A stretch of DNA of 64,000 nucleotides from Cristatella mucedo. Lineage: Eukaryota > Bryozoa > Phylactolaemata > Cristatellidae. The translations under genes and the position numbers were made by a program. This document shows positions 45,601-56,652 of this stretch, one piece after another. The notes below the pieces were generated by a model that did not search any database, was not told the DNA's origin, and saw only the letters and a list, made by a program, of their open reading frames with translations. Each line of letters opens with the position of its first letter. Position 1 is the stretch's first letter. The stretch is from the NCBI GenBank assembly GCA_009760855.2, contig WPIO01000041.1, positions 2,426,501 to 2,490,500 on the forward strand, written 5' to 3'.

Positions 45601-45862
45601 GAGCGTTATCGTGTTCAAAGTTACAAGTCACACCAGGTATGCCTATATTGATGCTAGCTAAAGAACTGACTATCCATCTAATTTTCTCAACACACTTAAG
45701 CACTCAAGCTCATTACTGCGAGGAATTCTAAAAAAAAGAGCTATTTGACACCTAAGATTTGTCTGCTACGCTTCTACCGCAAGGATGACATCTTTAATTC
45801 AAAGAAATAAAGCTCCGTTACATTTTTCATCTTTCGTTTAAGTGCTTGGGCTGCTTCCAGTT

Positions 45863-46075
45863 TTAAGCGGGTGCAGAGCACGCGTCGTCGTTCAACTCGC
45901 TGCTATATCCGAGTAACAATCCGTAGGTCACGTTGCAGCACAACGCGGTCAAGATACAGTCCTGACGTTCACAACATAGCAAAGGGTAAAGACTGAGCAT
46001 CAAATTTCCACAGGACGCGCTATCGACAGTGGCATGAGTCGTGGCAGACCAGCTGAACTCATATTGAAACTTCAA
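45863..46075 (-). CDS. Cysteine-rich open frame inside gene 2 intron 2
   Basis: Codes for a segment with nine cysteines: ASCGNL, PLLCCERQDC, TALCCNVTYG and DDACSAPA before a stop. It could be an unannotated exon of gene 2 or chance. The left part overlaps the start of a LINE-D copy on the other strand, and no canonical acceptor/donor pair fits well. Unrecognised. Confidence 0.15.
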   Translation of the reverse strand: MKFQYEFSWSATTHATVDSASCGNLMLSLYPLLCCERQDCILTALCCNVTYGLLLGYSSELNDDACSAPA

Positions 46076-47525
46076 ACCTTGCTTGTAAGTTCCAGTCTTG
46101 TTTTAGAGCTAATCACTCCACAGAGTCAGCTTTGCTTCGAATGTATGACCTTCTTAGGAATGCATACTGGTAGAGTCTCGCTGCTCGTTTTGCTTGATCT
46201 TTCGGCTGCTTTTGATACCATCGATCCCCAAGTCTTTCGTCAGCACCTCTCATTTCGCATGGGCATCACTGGCACTGCAATGGTTCAGGTCTTATCTCAG
46301 TGGGAGACTCCAGAGTATTGACGTGAATAGACAACGATCATCCGAGGTGCCTTTGAAATATGAGGTACCTACCCTATCTGTGTTTAGTCGAGTCCTTTTC
46401 GCGACGAATACTCTCCCTCTTGCCGACGTGATTGCCAAGTAGAGTCAAGGCTTTCAATTCTATGCGGCTGGCGCTCAGTTGTACCTTTGCTTTGATCCCT
46501 CCAGCACGTCACATTCAACTCGCTTGCTGCATGTACTGATTACATCAGCACACGGATGACAGCAAAGTGTCTTACATTGAATTATGACAGAACTAACTTA
46601 CTAATTATAGGCAAACCAAGTGTAATTCGAAAATTGGGAACCCTAACGCTCAGAATCAGCTCTGCAGCATATCTCCTGTTTAATCTGCACGAAATCTAGG
46701 TGTTATGCTCCAAAGTGACCTCTCGTTAGACGACCACGTCAGCGCCACAATCAATGCTGATTACTTTCAGCTACATAACATTGCTAAAATTTGGGTAGTT
46801 TAGATAGGGATACCTCATCTAAATTGGTCCGCGCATTTAAAACATCCCGTCTCGACTTCTGCAATTCCCTGCTTGCCGATCTACCGGCCAGTGCAATCAG
46901 GCACTAATAGTTGGTGCAAAACTCTGCAGCTAGGCTTGTCTGTCGTTAGCGTCGCAGTCACCACTTCTCGCCGACTTGCACGGGCTACCAGTCTAGCAAC
47001 GGATCGACTTCAAGGTTGTGTTGCTCACTTTTAGGTCACTTCATTCTTTGGCTCCAGCCTATCTCTCAGATCTACTCCCCCACCAGGCCAAGCATCGTAC
47101 CACTCGCTTTTGGAATCAAACTGCTTATTCATACCTCGAACAAATCTCAAATCTCTTGGAGACCTTCAAGTGCCTTTAGCTCTTAACCTCTCAAAGCCTG
47201 GAACTCACTCCCGACCTGCTTCATGACGTCTTCTGACTTATCCACATTTCAAATACTAAAAACGCATCTATCTATCTAGGTATTTAATGGGCCCCTGTGA
47301 TTTGTCCTTCGTGTGCTTATGCGTGCTGACACATTGGATGCTATCGCTAACCATACTTGCATGCTGACCCGGTGCGTGTCAAACCATATTATTCCTGTTG
47401 TTTATTGAGCATGCTACTATTAACCATTCGATCGTGCTTTCTTTGCTGCAGATGTGAAGTGCCTAGAAAGAGATAGAGTTCTCTGAGGGTGCTATAGCAA
47501 GTGTATTATTATTATTGTTATTACT
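46025..47525 (+). mobile_element. Long LINE-D copy, degenerate
   Basis: RT segments VADQLNSY-like, VSLLVLLDLSAAFDTID, GITGTAM, FRSYLSGRLQSIDVNRQRSS, a decayed core, then the C-terminus and a hairpin tail AAGTGCCTAGAAAGAGAT ... GGGTGCTATAGCAAGTG ending in (TTA)n at 47500-47525. Multiple frameshifts. Confidence 0.85.
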
Positions 47526-48137
47526 AAGCATTGCACTCCCGAAAAAAGAAGCAGCATTGCCTGTGTGTTACCACGCCGGCGCCTAAGAGAGCTGCTTCTG
47601 TCAGGTTCTCGACTTGGCATCCGGCTTACTCGGGCTGAAGTCTTGCAGAAATCGAGTTACAACATTAAATACAGCTCTGCTTATGTGTGCACTTATCGCG
47701 GTAACTTCATATAAATAGTCACTAGTTCAAAGTAATTGGCCGAGCTAAAAGGTAGCAAACACTTAGCATTGTTCTATGAGACCCAGCGTGCAGCAGCTCG
47801 GCATGCCGAATTACAGTCGAATTACAGCCGAATTACAGCTGCAGTTTCTGCCTCCGCGTGACTTCAGGTCTTCTAAGTACAATTAAGTTTGTTTCGTTGA
47901 CAATTGATTATTTTTCATTTAATTGAGTCTTACTATATACGGCAAAAGCTTCTAGCTCTCTAGATCCTGTATTTTTAAAGTGAGCTCCAAAACTCTCGAG
48001 TTACACAGAAACTTCTGTTCACCTACTGAAAATATTAGAAATGCCTGCCGGTCATTGTATGCTGCTACTTTCATTCTGCCTCCTTCCTTTACTGTTTCTC
48101 TGATGTAGGTGCCCATATCACTGTTTCGATAGATTGT
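47526..48137. other. Unassigned, intron 2 of gene 2
   Basis: A short direct repeat, GAATTACAG(T/C)CGAATTACAG, at 47810-47838. Otherwise nothing recognised. Confidence 0.45.
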
Positions 48138-48142
48138 GAGAT

Positions 48143-48404
48143 TGTGGTTTCGTGTAATTGATGACGCTGCCCCTGATCGTTGTACGAGTGGGCAATGACA
48201 CTCGATGTGGTATGCAGACGGGACGTGCTATTGGTGATCGTTGTGACAAGGGAGTCGGGGCACTCCGGTGGGCGAGAGGGTCGAGGAGAGTCGTGCTTCG
48301 CCCTGCTCTGTGAGTGGCGCTTCCTCCGGCGCGTAGTCGATTAAAATGGTGGTGCTGCTCGTCGGCTAGTGTTTTGTGCAGTTCGCGACGGCAACAAAAC
48401 TACA
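48143..48404 (+). repeat. Left LTR of the TRIM-like element
   Basis: 262 bp, sharing with the right LTR the blocks CTGCCCCTGATCGTTGTACG, GACACTCGATGTGGTA, CTCCGGTGGGCGAGAGG and TTTTGTGCAGTTCGCGACGG. Differences and small indels imply an old insertion. Confidence 0.9.
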
Positions 48405-48904
48405 TGCTATTTCCGGCGGCGGCGGTGGCCTACAGCAATGTTGCTTGAGCATTTTCAAGTCGGTTATGACTTCGAAACTTGTCCGCTTGACTCGGAGCGG
48501 AGACACGAGCTGTCCGGTGTCAATCCGACAGTACAGTCCGGCACAAGTATCTGCCTCTCTTTTTGGAAGGAAGCACCTATGTGTACTCTAACCAGCCAAA
48601 GATAATCAAGGATGACTACCATCTGCTTTGTGAGGCTTTAGTAACAGTGATGGCTGGCTCGGTAGGTAAAGCGCGGCTGCTGAGCGATAAGTTTGTTAAA
48701 GGCTTGTTGGAGAGAGGGTGAAGGCAGACGGGATAAGAAGTAGCATCAGAAATCGCCAATGGTGTGCCGGGCGAGAACCGTTTTCTAGGATGCCACAATG
48801 GGGTGCATGGTGACAACGATCCAGGCTGCGACGGTTTGCCAGACGCCGACGGTGTGCAACGAGGCAACGACCTGCGAGGCAGCGAAAGCCATGAAGGTGA
48901 CGTT

Positions 48905-49135
48905 GGCCTGCGACGAGACGGTGGGTTTTGGCGTGGTGCAGGTGGGAGATGCTTAACAGGTCGGAGGCGCTGCACGGGTCGGAGACGTGGCGCAGGTCGG
49001 AGACTCAGTGACGCCAGGGGGGCTGTGAGGCGGCGCAGGTCGGAGACGAGGCTCAGATTAGAGAAGCAGTGCAGGTCGGAGATGCGGTACAGGTCGGAAA
49101 CGCGGTGGCGGCGGGGCCCAAAGACGCCTCGGCGG
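48905..49135. repeat. Imperfect tandem repeats (about 18 bp) in the TRIM interior
   Basis: Repeated CAGGTCGGAGACGCGGTG-like units, about 8-10 copies with variation, and related words GTGACCGGAGT further right. They keep frames open on both strands: plus 49069-49377 and a 321-codon minus frame 48616-49581. The minus frame runs from the right LTR into the interior and is Arg/Ser/Pro-rich, with no family resemblance. Confidence 0.7.
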
Positions 49136-49522
49136 TGACCGGAGTTGCAGCGGCGTTGACCGGAGACTTGGCGGCGGCGACCGGAGTCGCGACGGTGGCT
49201 TGCGAAGTGGTGGTAGTGTGGGATACACCTGTGGGCTGCGAGACTTCGAGGGCCGGTGAGGCGCCAGCTGTGGAGAAATATGTGGCCCGGCGACTCATGA
49301 AAGCAGATGTCAAACGCAGCCGGCTTGTTTGCATAGGCCGTGTGGTCGCCTGCCTCCTCCGAGCAGCCATTACTTAGCCTCTTAATTAGGGGATTGGACC
49401 GGCGAGCTACAGGGACTGTGTGCTTACTGTCTAGCCTTCTCGTTGCCAAAGCAGTGGAGAAGAACAGCTGCTTTCTTGCTGTTCCGGCCACGCCGTGAAT
49501 TGATCTCCAGATCAGGCGGGCA

Positions 49523-49795
49523 TGCGGTTTCATTTCATTGATGACACTGCCCCTGATCGTTGTACGAGTGGTTCGTGACACTCGATGTGGTACCTCTGCA
49601 GTTGGGACGAGCGTATTGGCGATTGTTGTGACAAGGGAGTCGGAGAACTCCGGTGGGCGAGAGGGGTGAAGAGGGTCGTGCTTCGCCCTGCTTTGTGAGT
49701 GGTGCTTCCCACCCGCTCGGTTCGTAGTCGAATAAACTGTCGGTGTTGCTCGTCGGCTGGTGCTTTGTGCAGTTCGCTACGGCAACCAAACTGCA
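49523..49795 (+). repeat. Right LTR of the TRIM-like element
   Basis: 273 bp, diverged from the left LTR by substitutions and short insertions. AATAAACTG near 49732 is the likely polyadenylation signal. Confidence 0.9.
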
Positions 49796-49800
49796 GAGAT

Positions 49801-50289
49801 GACTCAATATACTGAATGGACAATATTAATCTCGGCAGCGTAATAACCAAATATGCAGGCCTACATTGATAGGGCTACCACGGTCAAATTTTTCGGGAAA
49901 TTGTCAAAACTTCTTCAAGACATCTACTTCTCTCCTCTTGTGTCTGCCTGTGGACATAAAGATGCATACAGACATCGCCAAACATACGGCAGCTATTTGT
50001 GCTTGTCATGAACGTCGTTGCAGCTTCTCTATTTCACTACTGGCCTCTGACTGACTTTGGATCAACATCAAAAAGGATATATACTTCAGCTTCCTCTATA
50101 TTCTCTAGATAATCTATCTAAACTACGGCTCAGACTTTCACTTGAACCGCCAGCTCCTGCGACTCCTTCGCTTAGCTTCAATTATTGGCAGGAGTAGAGA
50201 AAGGTGTCTGTACTAGGAAAATATGGTTGTCGCATGGACAGATAGCTAGCTGACGGCGGCTCTATTGGAAAGACTTTGAGCAGCTTGTC
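49801..50289. other. Unassigned, intron 2 of gene 2
   Basis: Nothing recognised. Confidence 0.45.
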
Positions 50290-50615
50290 TGACAGCTAGA
50301 CAATCCAACCTGGCCTTGCTACTGCGACTTTCTATGATCAGTTGCAACTGGAAAGTTCAAGATTTGCTGTCATGTCGCCCACTTGTTTGTAATAAACTGA
50401 TTATGCCCACATCTCTCGATAACTTTGAATCTTTTGGAGGGCATACCTTCAGTGCTTATGCTCCCGTAGCATGGCAATAAAAACCTACCGACAATACAAG
50501 ATCCCCTGACTTGACAACATTCAAATCGAAGCTGAATTCTCACCCGATTATTGAGGTTTCTGTCCTTCAGTGTGTCTTTACTTGCTCGTTCGTGCAGCAG
50601 TTTGTGTCATTATTA
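50290..50615 (+). mobile_element. LINE-D C-terminal remnant
   Basis: Encodes a decayed SLDNFESFGGHTFSAYAPVA (family: NLKSFGDRAFSSYAPKAWNS) followed by the PDLTTFKSKL-like end and part of the 3' UTR. Confidence 0.65.
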
Positions 50616-51163
50616 CTGACTAATTGACGTGCTTATTTGTTTGCCCATGTAACAAATGTATCCGAAGTAACAAAACCTAGAAGAATGCTCAGACCTAGTG
50701 TAGATTATGCGACGTCGGATGCCTCAGACTTCAGCTGTAAGGCTCTGAAAATGCTACATTTTTGTGACAGGGAAATTCAAGTCTTGGCACATTTAGCAGA
50801 CTTGCAGCACGCTCAATTCGTAGAACATGAACATATGAAGATCTCATTAAGTTATTGAGCATGAGCTCATCTATCGTTTTTCGCGGTATAGCCTGCTCAT
50901 ACGTTTGCGATTACGATGAACCCGTTGGAGAGCTTTGAAAAAATATACTCATTTCAGGCATAGTGCATGCTGTTGAATTTCTTGCTGAAGTTAGCAATGT
51001 GGATGCTATTTACTTCCACTAAGCCCAATAGACAAGTTCTTGTTATCTTGCCTGCGTAGGGGGGCACTAAAGCAGGTTCACCTTGGCGTGTCTTTTATTG
51101 GATTATGTACGTTTATCAAGCGTATGCAGCAGCAGCTAATGAATTGGCTTTACATTTGCTTAC
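50616..51163. other. Unassigned, intron 2 of gene 2
   Basis: No recognisable feature before the exon 2 donor at 51163. Confidence 0.45.
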
Positions 51164-51323
51164 CTTGGTTCGCTGACAGTAGCAGCGTATCCGGAAGAGT
51201 AACATATCTGCTGAGCGATCCATGAAATTACATCATCCTGGGATTGGTTGTTACACAGAGCACAGTATACATTTCTGTATGTAACCATGGTGAGCTTGTG
51301 AGTGACAGGGGCTGAGAGAGGAC
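51164..51323 (-). CDS. Gene 2 exon 2: first YRN cysteine module
   Basis: A 160-bp exon with acceptor TCATTGACAG ending at 51324 and donor GTAAGC starting at 51163. It joins exon 1 in phase 1 (G+GT = Gly158) and exon 3 in phase 2 (AG+C = Ser211). It encodes PLSAPVTHKLTMVTYRNVYC then ALC, with the YRN at residues 173-175, followed by NNQSQDDVISW and ICYSSGY. Compared with gene 1 exon 2 the first 24 codons are strongly conserved and the tail is not. The same join without stops across 15 kb of introns is good evidence for a live gene. Confidence 0.85.
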
Positions 51324-52612
51324 CTGTCAATGAGAAAGAGTAAATAATAAGTTGATTATGATCATACCATGTAACGCAATTTTACATTTTATTTGGTCCT
51401 GGGTAGTAAGTATTATTTTGCAATTGCGTACACATCGAAAGTACAAAGTATCTGTTACTTCTCACAAACTTGATGTTTTGCGAGCAGAACAGTGACAAAT
51501 CTGAAATGCACTTACTTTCAACGATAAAATATACTTATTATGAACTAATTTAAAAAAAAACATTGCAGGTACAGCTGCGGCAAAAATAATAGTTTTTACT
51601 GGATAAATTCGTGTTTTAAGTTTTTTAACATAAGGACACCGTTAGAAGATATTGTAATCAAACTTGAATTGACGCAAGAACATAAAAAATGATTGAGTAT
51701 TTGAAGCTCATACCCTAATGGCGTATCAATAAACCAAGTCGTTGAGGCAGGCGTTGATCAATCGTTCGAAGGATTAATATGTCACAAATTATATATATAC
51801 CTTCCGCATTGATACTTTACAGCAATACAAATAGTATAAATTCAAAGCCCCATAGCCCACCAATTTAGTTCAGCTCCAGCTGCCTTGGTGGATATACGTA
51901 GTTTCGTGGTTATTTTCTGAGATGGCATCAGAACGGTGCACATAGGAAGCAAACGCATTTTCCCACGTCTGAGGCCAATTTATCAAGACGTGGGTAGAAA
52001 GCTGCTCCAAAATCGCGTCAGTAACCACCCCTGCCAGTGGCTCACTCAGTGAATGCTTAAGAGGATTACGACAGCATCAAGACCTTGCCGAACGCTTGAT
52101 TTATCATGAGTTCTGCTATAAGGTTTCTTGGGGACTTGAAAAAATAGTAGCATCTCGTATTGTCTCTGAGGTGGTTTTTACCACGCATTCTTGCTATCTC
52201 AGCCTTTGGAATTAAAGGTAACACCGTGCTCACTACCACAGCCTGGACCGGCCACAACAGACTGAGTTCTCAGTGGCTCAGTAACCATGTCAGGCGGGAA
52301 CCGTTGGAGGACTTCCGAAAGGGGTGGATGCTACCGCTACACATCTGATTGGCCCCTCGTGAAATTACATATTCACTGATCTAGATGAGTCCGCAGCCTT
52401 CGTGTATCTTGGAGTCTTCTTCCTTAAGCTGACTGAGGCACATGGCATAACCTATATTTGACAGGTCGAGATAAAGAAGATATTAAGGTGCCATCATTTC
52501 ACCAAGATACTAAATAGTAAGGAGAAAGCAGCATGGAGCTGCTTTGCTGCAACGTTTCGGGTTTCCTAAAACAGTCACAAAGTGGGAAATGTGTTATCCG
52601 ATTGAGATTACT
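51324..52612. other. Unassigned, intron 1 of gene 2
   Basis: AT-rich, no gene, RNA or repeat copy recognised. 52185-52345 carries an open frame with no domain. Confidence 0.45.
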
Positions 52613-52614
52613 GG

Positions 52615-52810
52615 TAAGCCGTGCTGGCACACTAGGCAAGGAGGTTGGTTTTTCACGACCTCGGTCACAGATTGTGGGTTCGAATAATAATAATAATGCA
52701 CTTGAATCCTGCAGTGGGCGATCCTTTATCGCGCCTTCAATTCGTTGTGATAGCCGCAATGGCTCTACTGCCGCTGAACAAAAGAGGCTGTTAAATCAGC
52801 TATTATTTAA
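52615..52810 (+). mobile_element. SINE2 copy with a 19-bp LINE-D end inserted
   Basis: SINE2 from GTGCTGGCACACTAGGCAAG through CACGACCTCGGTCACAG, B-box GGGTTCGAA...TCC, to AGAGGCTGTTAAATCAGC. The B-box is split at 52685-52703 by TAATAATAATAATGCACTT, the antisense 3' end of LINE-D, bounded by GAA on each side. Confidence 0.8.
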
Positions 52811-53137
52811 GCTAAAGAACTACTGCCCACGGCACTTCAGGATGTCCTTATTTTTATGCATATCTTAATACAATCCAGGAGAATGTGGGTACTTACTCGG
52901 AGGAGGAGCAAGAGAACCTAAAAGAATCAAATATATATCCGTGCACTTTAAAACTCAATACTCTAGAATAAATAAACTATAGTTAATAACTAACGATGTA
53001 TCATGTATAGACGAGAATTCTAAAGCATATAAATATCATGCTTAGACCTCCTGGCCGAACCACACAGAAAAACACTCGAGGCCACTGGCTGGTGGGACCC
53101 AGGGTTATCAACATTAACTGGATCGTGTGCAAGTATT

Positions 53138-53720
53138 ATGCACACAGAGCATGCAATAAAAAGCGAATACCATGTCCGTGGGGCTTATGGAAAGTCGAAT
53201 AGAATGATGCATCTTAAATGGGACTTGAATGATTCAAAGTTTGTTCCAGCAGGTGCCAGCAGGTGCCAGCAGAAGCTATCAATGACGAGTTCCAGACCTT
53301 CGGCGCAACCGAGCCGAAGTTCAATATTCGACAATATTTCAATGAAGCACGAGGGACTCTCAGGTACATGGATGCCAAGCACGGCACGCAGCCGGAGGTG
53401 AAGTCATTCTGCACTGCACCGGGAAGATTCGCAGAGAGCATGAAGGCCTTCACCCCTTGCAGGGAAAGAAGATGGTATTCGCGTCACGTGTCCGAGTCAA
53501 GCCGGTTCTACTGGAATTGCCTCTCGAAGTTCAGACGCCAGGCGTCCAAATCACCGATGCGGTCGAAATTCAAAGCAATTTTCAAGGCCGAAATAGCGTA
53601 ATGGTAAAAACAAAAGCCGTTGAGTCGTGCGTATCAGTCGTCGAATGGCTACGGTTGTCCGATATGCTAGACGGGCAGCTTGGTGCGAGCCAGAGAAACG
53701 ACAATACGACTCCTTGTTAG
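53138..53720 (+). CDS. Coding-like region of unknown nature
   Basis: Open frames overlap here. 53263-53601 is 112 codons with INDEFQTFGATEPKFNIRQY; 53457-53720 reads GKKMVFASRVRVKPVLLELP, LEVQTPGVQITDAVEIQSNF and MVKTKAVESCVSVVEW. The second has alternating beta-strand-like composition that reminds me of a segment between protease and RT in some LTR retroelements, but I cannot name a family. A 10-bp repeat GCAGGTGCCA (about 2.5 copies) is at 53250-53272. It may be a retroelement fragment or an exon of a gene in gene 2 intron 1. Confidence 0.25.
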
Positions 53721-53764
53721 AGAGATAGTAAAGCTAAGACAATGTAGGGTGATGTGGAAGCTAT

Positions 53765-53860
53765 ATTGTTAATAATAATATTACACTTGATACAGCGCCA
53801 TCGGAGTATGCATTCTAGGCTTTTTTTCTAGGCGCTTTACATTCGCAGCAAAAGGTCGAC
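53765..53860 (-). mobile_element. LINE-D tail fragment
   Basis: TTAATAATAATATTACACTTG then GCGCCATCGGAG ... CTAGGCGCTTTACATTCGC, with a T-run inserted in the loop. Confidence 0.7.
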
Positions 53861-54429
53861 AGACAGATCAGACGAGCTGCTGATTTTGTGTACCTGTTTG
53901 AGAGACGATCAGAGTATCGGCCAAAAAATGTTTAATAAATGGAGATTGCAGTCATGAGATGGCTCAACGGCATGAACTAGTTTGGCTGGCGCTCTTGTCT
54001 AATCACATCCTGACCTTGACCCTGACCTTGGGAAAGAGCTCCTCTAGTGAAAGTGACTTGATAAGCCGACTTGACCAGGGAGTCAGCGTGGTCATGTAAT
54101 GGTAAGTCAATTCGGAACGGCCAGCACAGATTACGAGCTGCTATCACTGGAATGATGCTGGCAGAACCAACTTCGAGATCTCTTTGTCTGAATTTCACTA
54201 TTTGGTTGATGCTAGGCTCGGCCATGTGTGGGTCCATTAACCATTAAGATGTAAGAAGTTAATGGAAAACCTAAAATAGTCCCCGAGTTCGAAGGGAATT
54301 CACACTGGCACCCTCGTACTGTCTTAGCCGATCGAGACGTGAAACCAACTAATTAAATAGTCCAACGACGCTGCAAGCACGACCCGCAAAACAGTGAACC
54401 CCATGAGATTCCAAGCATGATATGTGTAC
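53861..54429. other. Unassigned, intron 1 of gene 2
   Basis: A short (TGACCT)n-like patch, TGACCTTGACCCTGACCTTG, at 54010-54029. Otherwise nothing. Confidence 0.45.
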
Positions 54430-54688
54430 CTGTATGTATCTACGTCTCTAACTCTACAAAGCCACAAAGACTATGTGTAACGCAGGAGAGTTGTGCATAG
54501 CGCACTCACAGCCTAAGCGGCTTTCGGTACGCATTCGGTAGCAAACAGACTTCATCTCACGAAACAAAGAGAAAGTGAGAAGTATAGCAGAGGTAGGAGA
54601 GCAGTTAGCAGAGGTAGTAAGTACCATGAAATTAGCAGCTCCGGACCGTTGGAAAGGATGTGTCATAGTCAGCAGCAGGAGAGTAGTG
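54430..54688 (-). mobile_element. LINE-A 3' fragment
   Basis: Antisense LINE-A 3' UTR (TGTGTAACGCAGGAGAGT, CACAGCCTAAGCGGC) and the last codons of the ORF (TFSLFREMKSVCYRMRTESR). Confidence 0.75.
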
Positions 54689-54689
54689 G

Positions 54690-54850
54690 CCCTGGGTCTT
54701 AGGCTAAAGGTAGTGTGCTTGCTTTAAGACCCAGGTCGTGGGTTCAATTCCGGCAGCAAGCAATTCTCTATTTCCCGCTGCAAGAGGGAGCGATAGCCCC
54801 TAAGACACAGCTCTTCGACCCATGTATTAATGAGGCTGTTAAATGGTAAC
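54690..54850 (+). mobile_element. SINE2 copy
   Basis: GGTCTTAGGCTAAAGG A-box region, B-box GTCGTGGGTTCAATTCC, then AGCAAGCAATTCTC and GAGGCTGTTAAATGG. It inserted into, or next to, the LINE-A fragment. Confidence 0.7.
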
Positions 54851-54984
54851 GACATTTTCTTTACTTGATTTGCGAAAAGTTGCTGCCGCCATTTAAAAGT
54901 GACATACCGTGAGAATATTGTCCTTGACATTTACTTTACTCGAAATTGAACGTCGAGTAAGCAAGGCTTATCCTTATCTATACT

Positions 54985-55130
54985 GTTGCTCATGTTCTGG
55001 CGAACCCCAATAATAAAATTATTGTGCGTAAAATGTGGAAATACGTGTTTTCCGATGGTCTTAAGCGACCCCTGTCAAAGTGGTCGGTCGACCCCAAGAG
55101 GGGTCGCAACCCATAGGTTGAGAACCGCTG
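54985..55130 (+). mobile_element. hAT-type MITE, 5'-incomplete
   Basis: Shares AGCGACCCCTGTCAAAG, GGTCGGTCGACCCC and the terminal GGTTGAGAACCGCTG with the MITE at 29.9 kb. The right flank GTCTAGAG fits the nTCTAGAn target preference known for Charlie-type hATs. The left terminal repeat is not recognisable. Confidence 0.7.
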
Positions 55131-55138
55131 GTCTAGAG

Positions 55139-56180
55139 GATTAGTCCTTTGATTGGGGTATTAACTTTGGGGTGAGGTCATTCGTGGCTTCCTTAAATTT
55201 AGACATTGAGGTGCTGCATGGAATTGAGGGACGGGATTTAAGGGATATATTGCCACCCTAGGAATGGACTCCTGATCTTGATGAAAAACAAGCTAGAGAA
55301 GAAATCAGGTAGTCTCGTGTTGCAGCAATCAACAAATGATGACACATTGGAAGGGGAAAAGAGTAGTAGAGGGCAAAATATATATACTCGTATGGACAGC
55401 ATCAATGTCAAGGGTCTTGACGTTTCGCGATTCACAGGTGATTTTAGATGCGGAGGATGGCGCACATTATAGACTGAATGACATCTACATGTAGTCAGAT
55501 AAGCAGAAAATATTTCGTAATAATTGGTGATGATAATTGTTGGAGAACATGTCGTTGAATGTGTGAGATTTGATGTGAGTAGGGCTATGCGCATGAGCCG
55601 TAAGAGACAATGAGTCAGTCGATGCACGAAATTGTGTGCTGAAGTCGTCAGATAAGTTAGAAAAATGAATATGCAAATCCGCAAAAACGAGGAAATTTGT
55701 TTTGAAGAACTCCCCGCTCGCTTGGACTGAGATCGGGTTCAAAATTGGTTAACTGCTTGAACATAAAGAACGAAACCCCTAAAGGCTTCTCTTTCTTTTA
55801 CACCATTAGATCAATCAAAATTGGGGGTTGAGTCCTCATTATTACACCCTCACCCTTTAATTTCAAGACATTTGTAGTTCGCCTAGAGGAGTTTTTTGTA
55901 TCTATCGGTCTGAGTTCATCCGACAACAAGCTATCAATTTTGGTTGTCGTCTGTTGCCCTCCAGGTACAAACTCCTCCTGTACCACAGGTTTCACTGATC
56001 TCATTTCGATTTTGCGTGCAAGAAATTGATCTTTCCTACTTAGGGGTGATTTTAAGACTCATTTTTTATAACTTATCTGACGCCTTCAGCACCGAATTTT
56101 GCTAAGTTAAGCTAAGCATTCCGAACTCTGTACACGACTGATTTATAATCAAATTTCAACTTTGACATATCAGAACTTAC
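55139..56180. other. Unassigned, start of gene 2 intron 1
   Basis: A 148-codon minus frame (55238-55684), rich in Thr, Ser, Leu and Phe, has no recognisable domain. No repeats recognised. Confidence 0.45.
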
Positions 56181-56652
56181 CGTCGTTGATACTACCCAGT
56201 GGGTGTTGACAGTAGGTACTCATTAGTGACCCGCTGAAGTCACCACTTGGACATTTGTTGACCACATAGATGTTAGAACTGTCGTCGACTGTCGTCTGGT
56301 GGCCCCCGGTGAGCTGCTCAGCCGGCAAGCAACTATAGAGGTAAGGCGGCAGGCTGTGCCCGCCGACATCCGGTCTCATGCTTTCAGCACAGCATGTGTC
56401 GAATAGGTAGCAATATGGTTGACATGAGCACTCCCTGATGTCTTGGTTGCTGGGGTCGCAGCTGTACTTGCCCAAGCAACGTGCCGAAACATAGGTAGAG
56501 TTGACAATAAATGATCTCGAGAGTAGAGAAGGTAAAGGTGGCAATGCAGCAATGCAGTTCGAGGTGATATAAGAAAGTGTGAGCACGCTCAATGACACTT
56601 CATATAAGTATAGATGAATCTGCCGTCGATTGGTTCTACGGTCACCAGACAT
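56181..56652 (-). CDS. Gene 2 exon 1: start, signal peptide and somatomedin-B-like domain
   Basis: First coding exon (residues 1-157) with ATG at 56650-56652 and donor GTAAGT at 56180. Residues 14-36 form a hydrophobic signal-peptide-like segment. The somatomedin-B-like domain follows at about 57-110, with eight cysteines at 59, 65, 75, 77, 81, 87, 88 and 108 in the order RC, YSC, CSCQPYC, DTCC, YSC. In known families this fold is a disulphide-tight extracellular binding module. SSNIYVVNKCPSGDF matches gene 1. An acceptor-like AACTTTCAG about 30 bp upstream of the ATG suggests a separate 5' UTR exon. With exons 2 and 3 the protein is 391 residues, encoded over 16.5 kb. Confidence 0.85.

Larger units (their letters stand above)
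48143..49795 (+). mobile_element. Complete non-autonomous LTR retrotransposon (TRIM-like)
   Basis: Two LTRs (48143-48404 and 49523-49795) in direct orientation begin TG(T/C)GGTTTC and end CT(A/G)CA. The 5-bp direct repeat GAGAT flanks the whole at 48138-48142 and 49796-49800. Each LTR carries CACTGCCCCTGATCG-type sequence, and the right LTR has an AATAAA near 49732. The 1118-bp interior has no gag, protease, RT or integrase, so mobilisation would need an outside element. It lies in gene 2 intron 2. I could not identify a convincing primer-binding site or polypurine tract. Confidence 0.9.

Noticed and set aside
45863-46075. Nine-cysteine frame as an extra exon of gene 2
   Set aside because: Listed only at low confidence: it overlaps a LINE-D copy, lacks a fitting acceptor/donor pair, and exons 2 and 3 of gene 2 join in phase without it.
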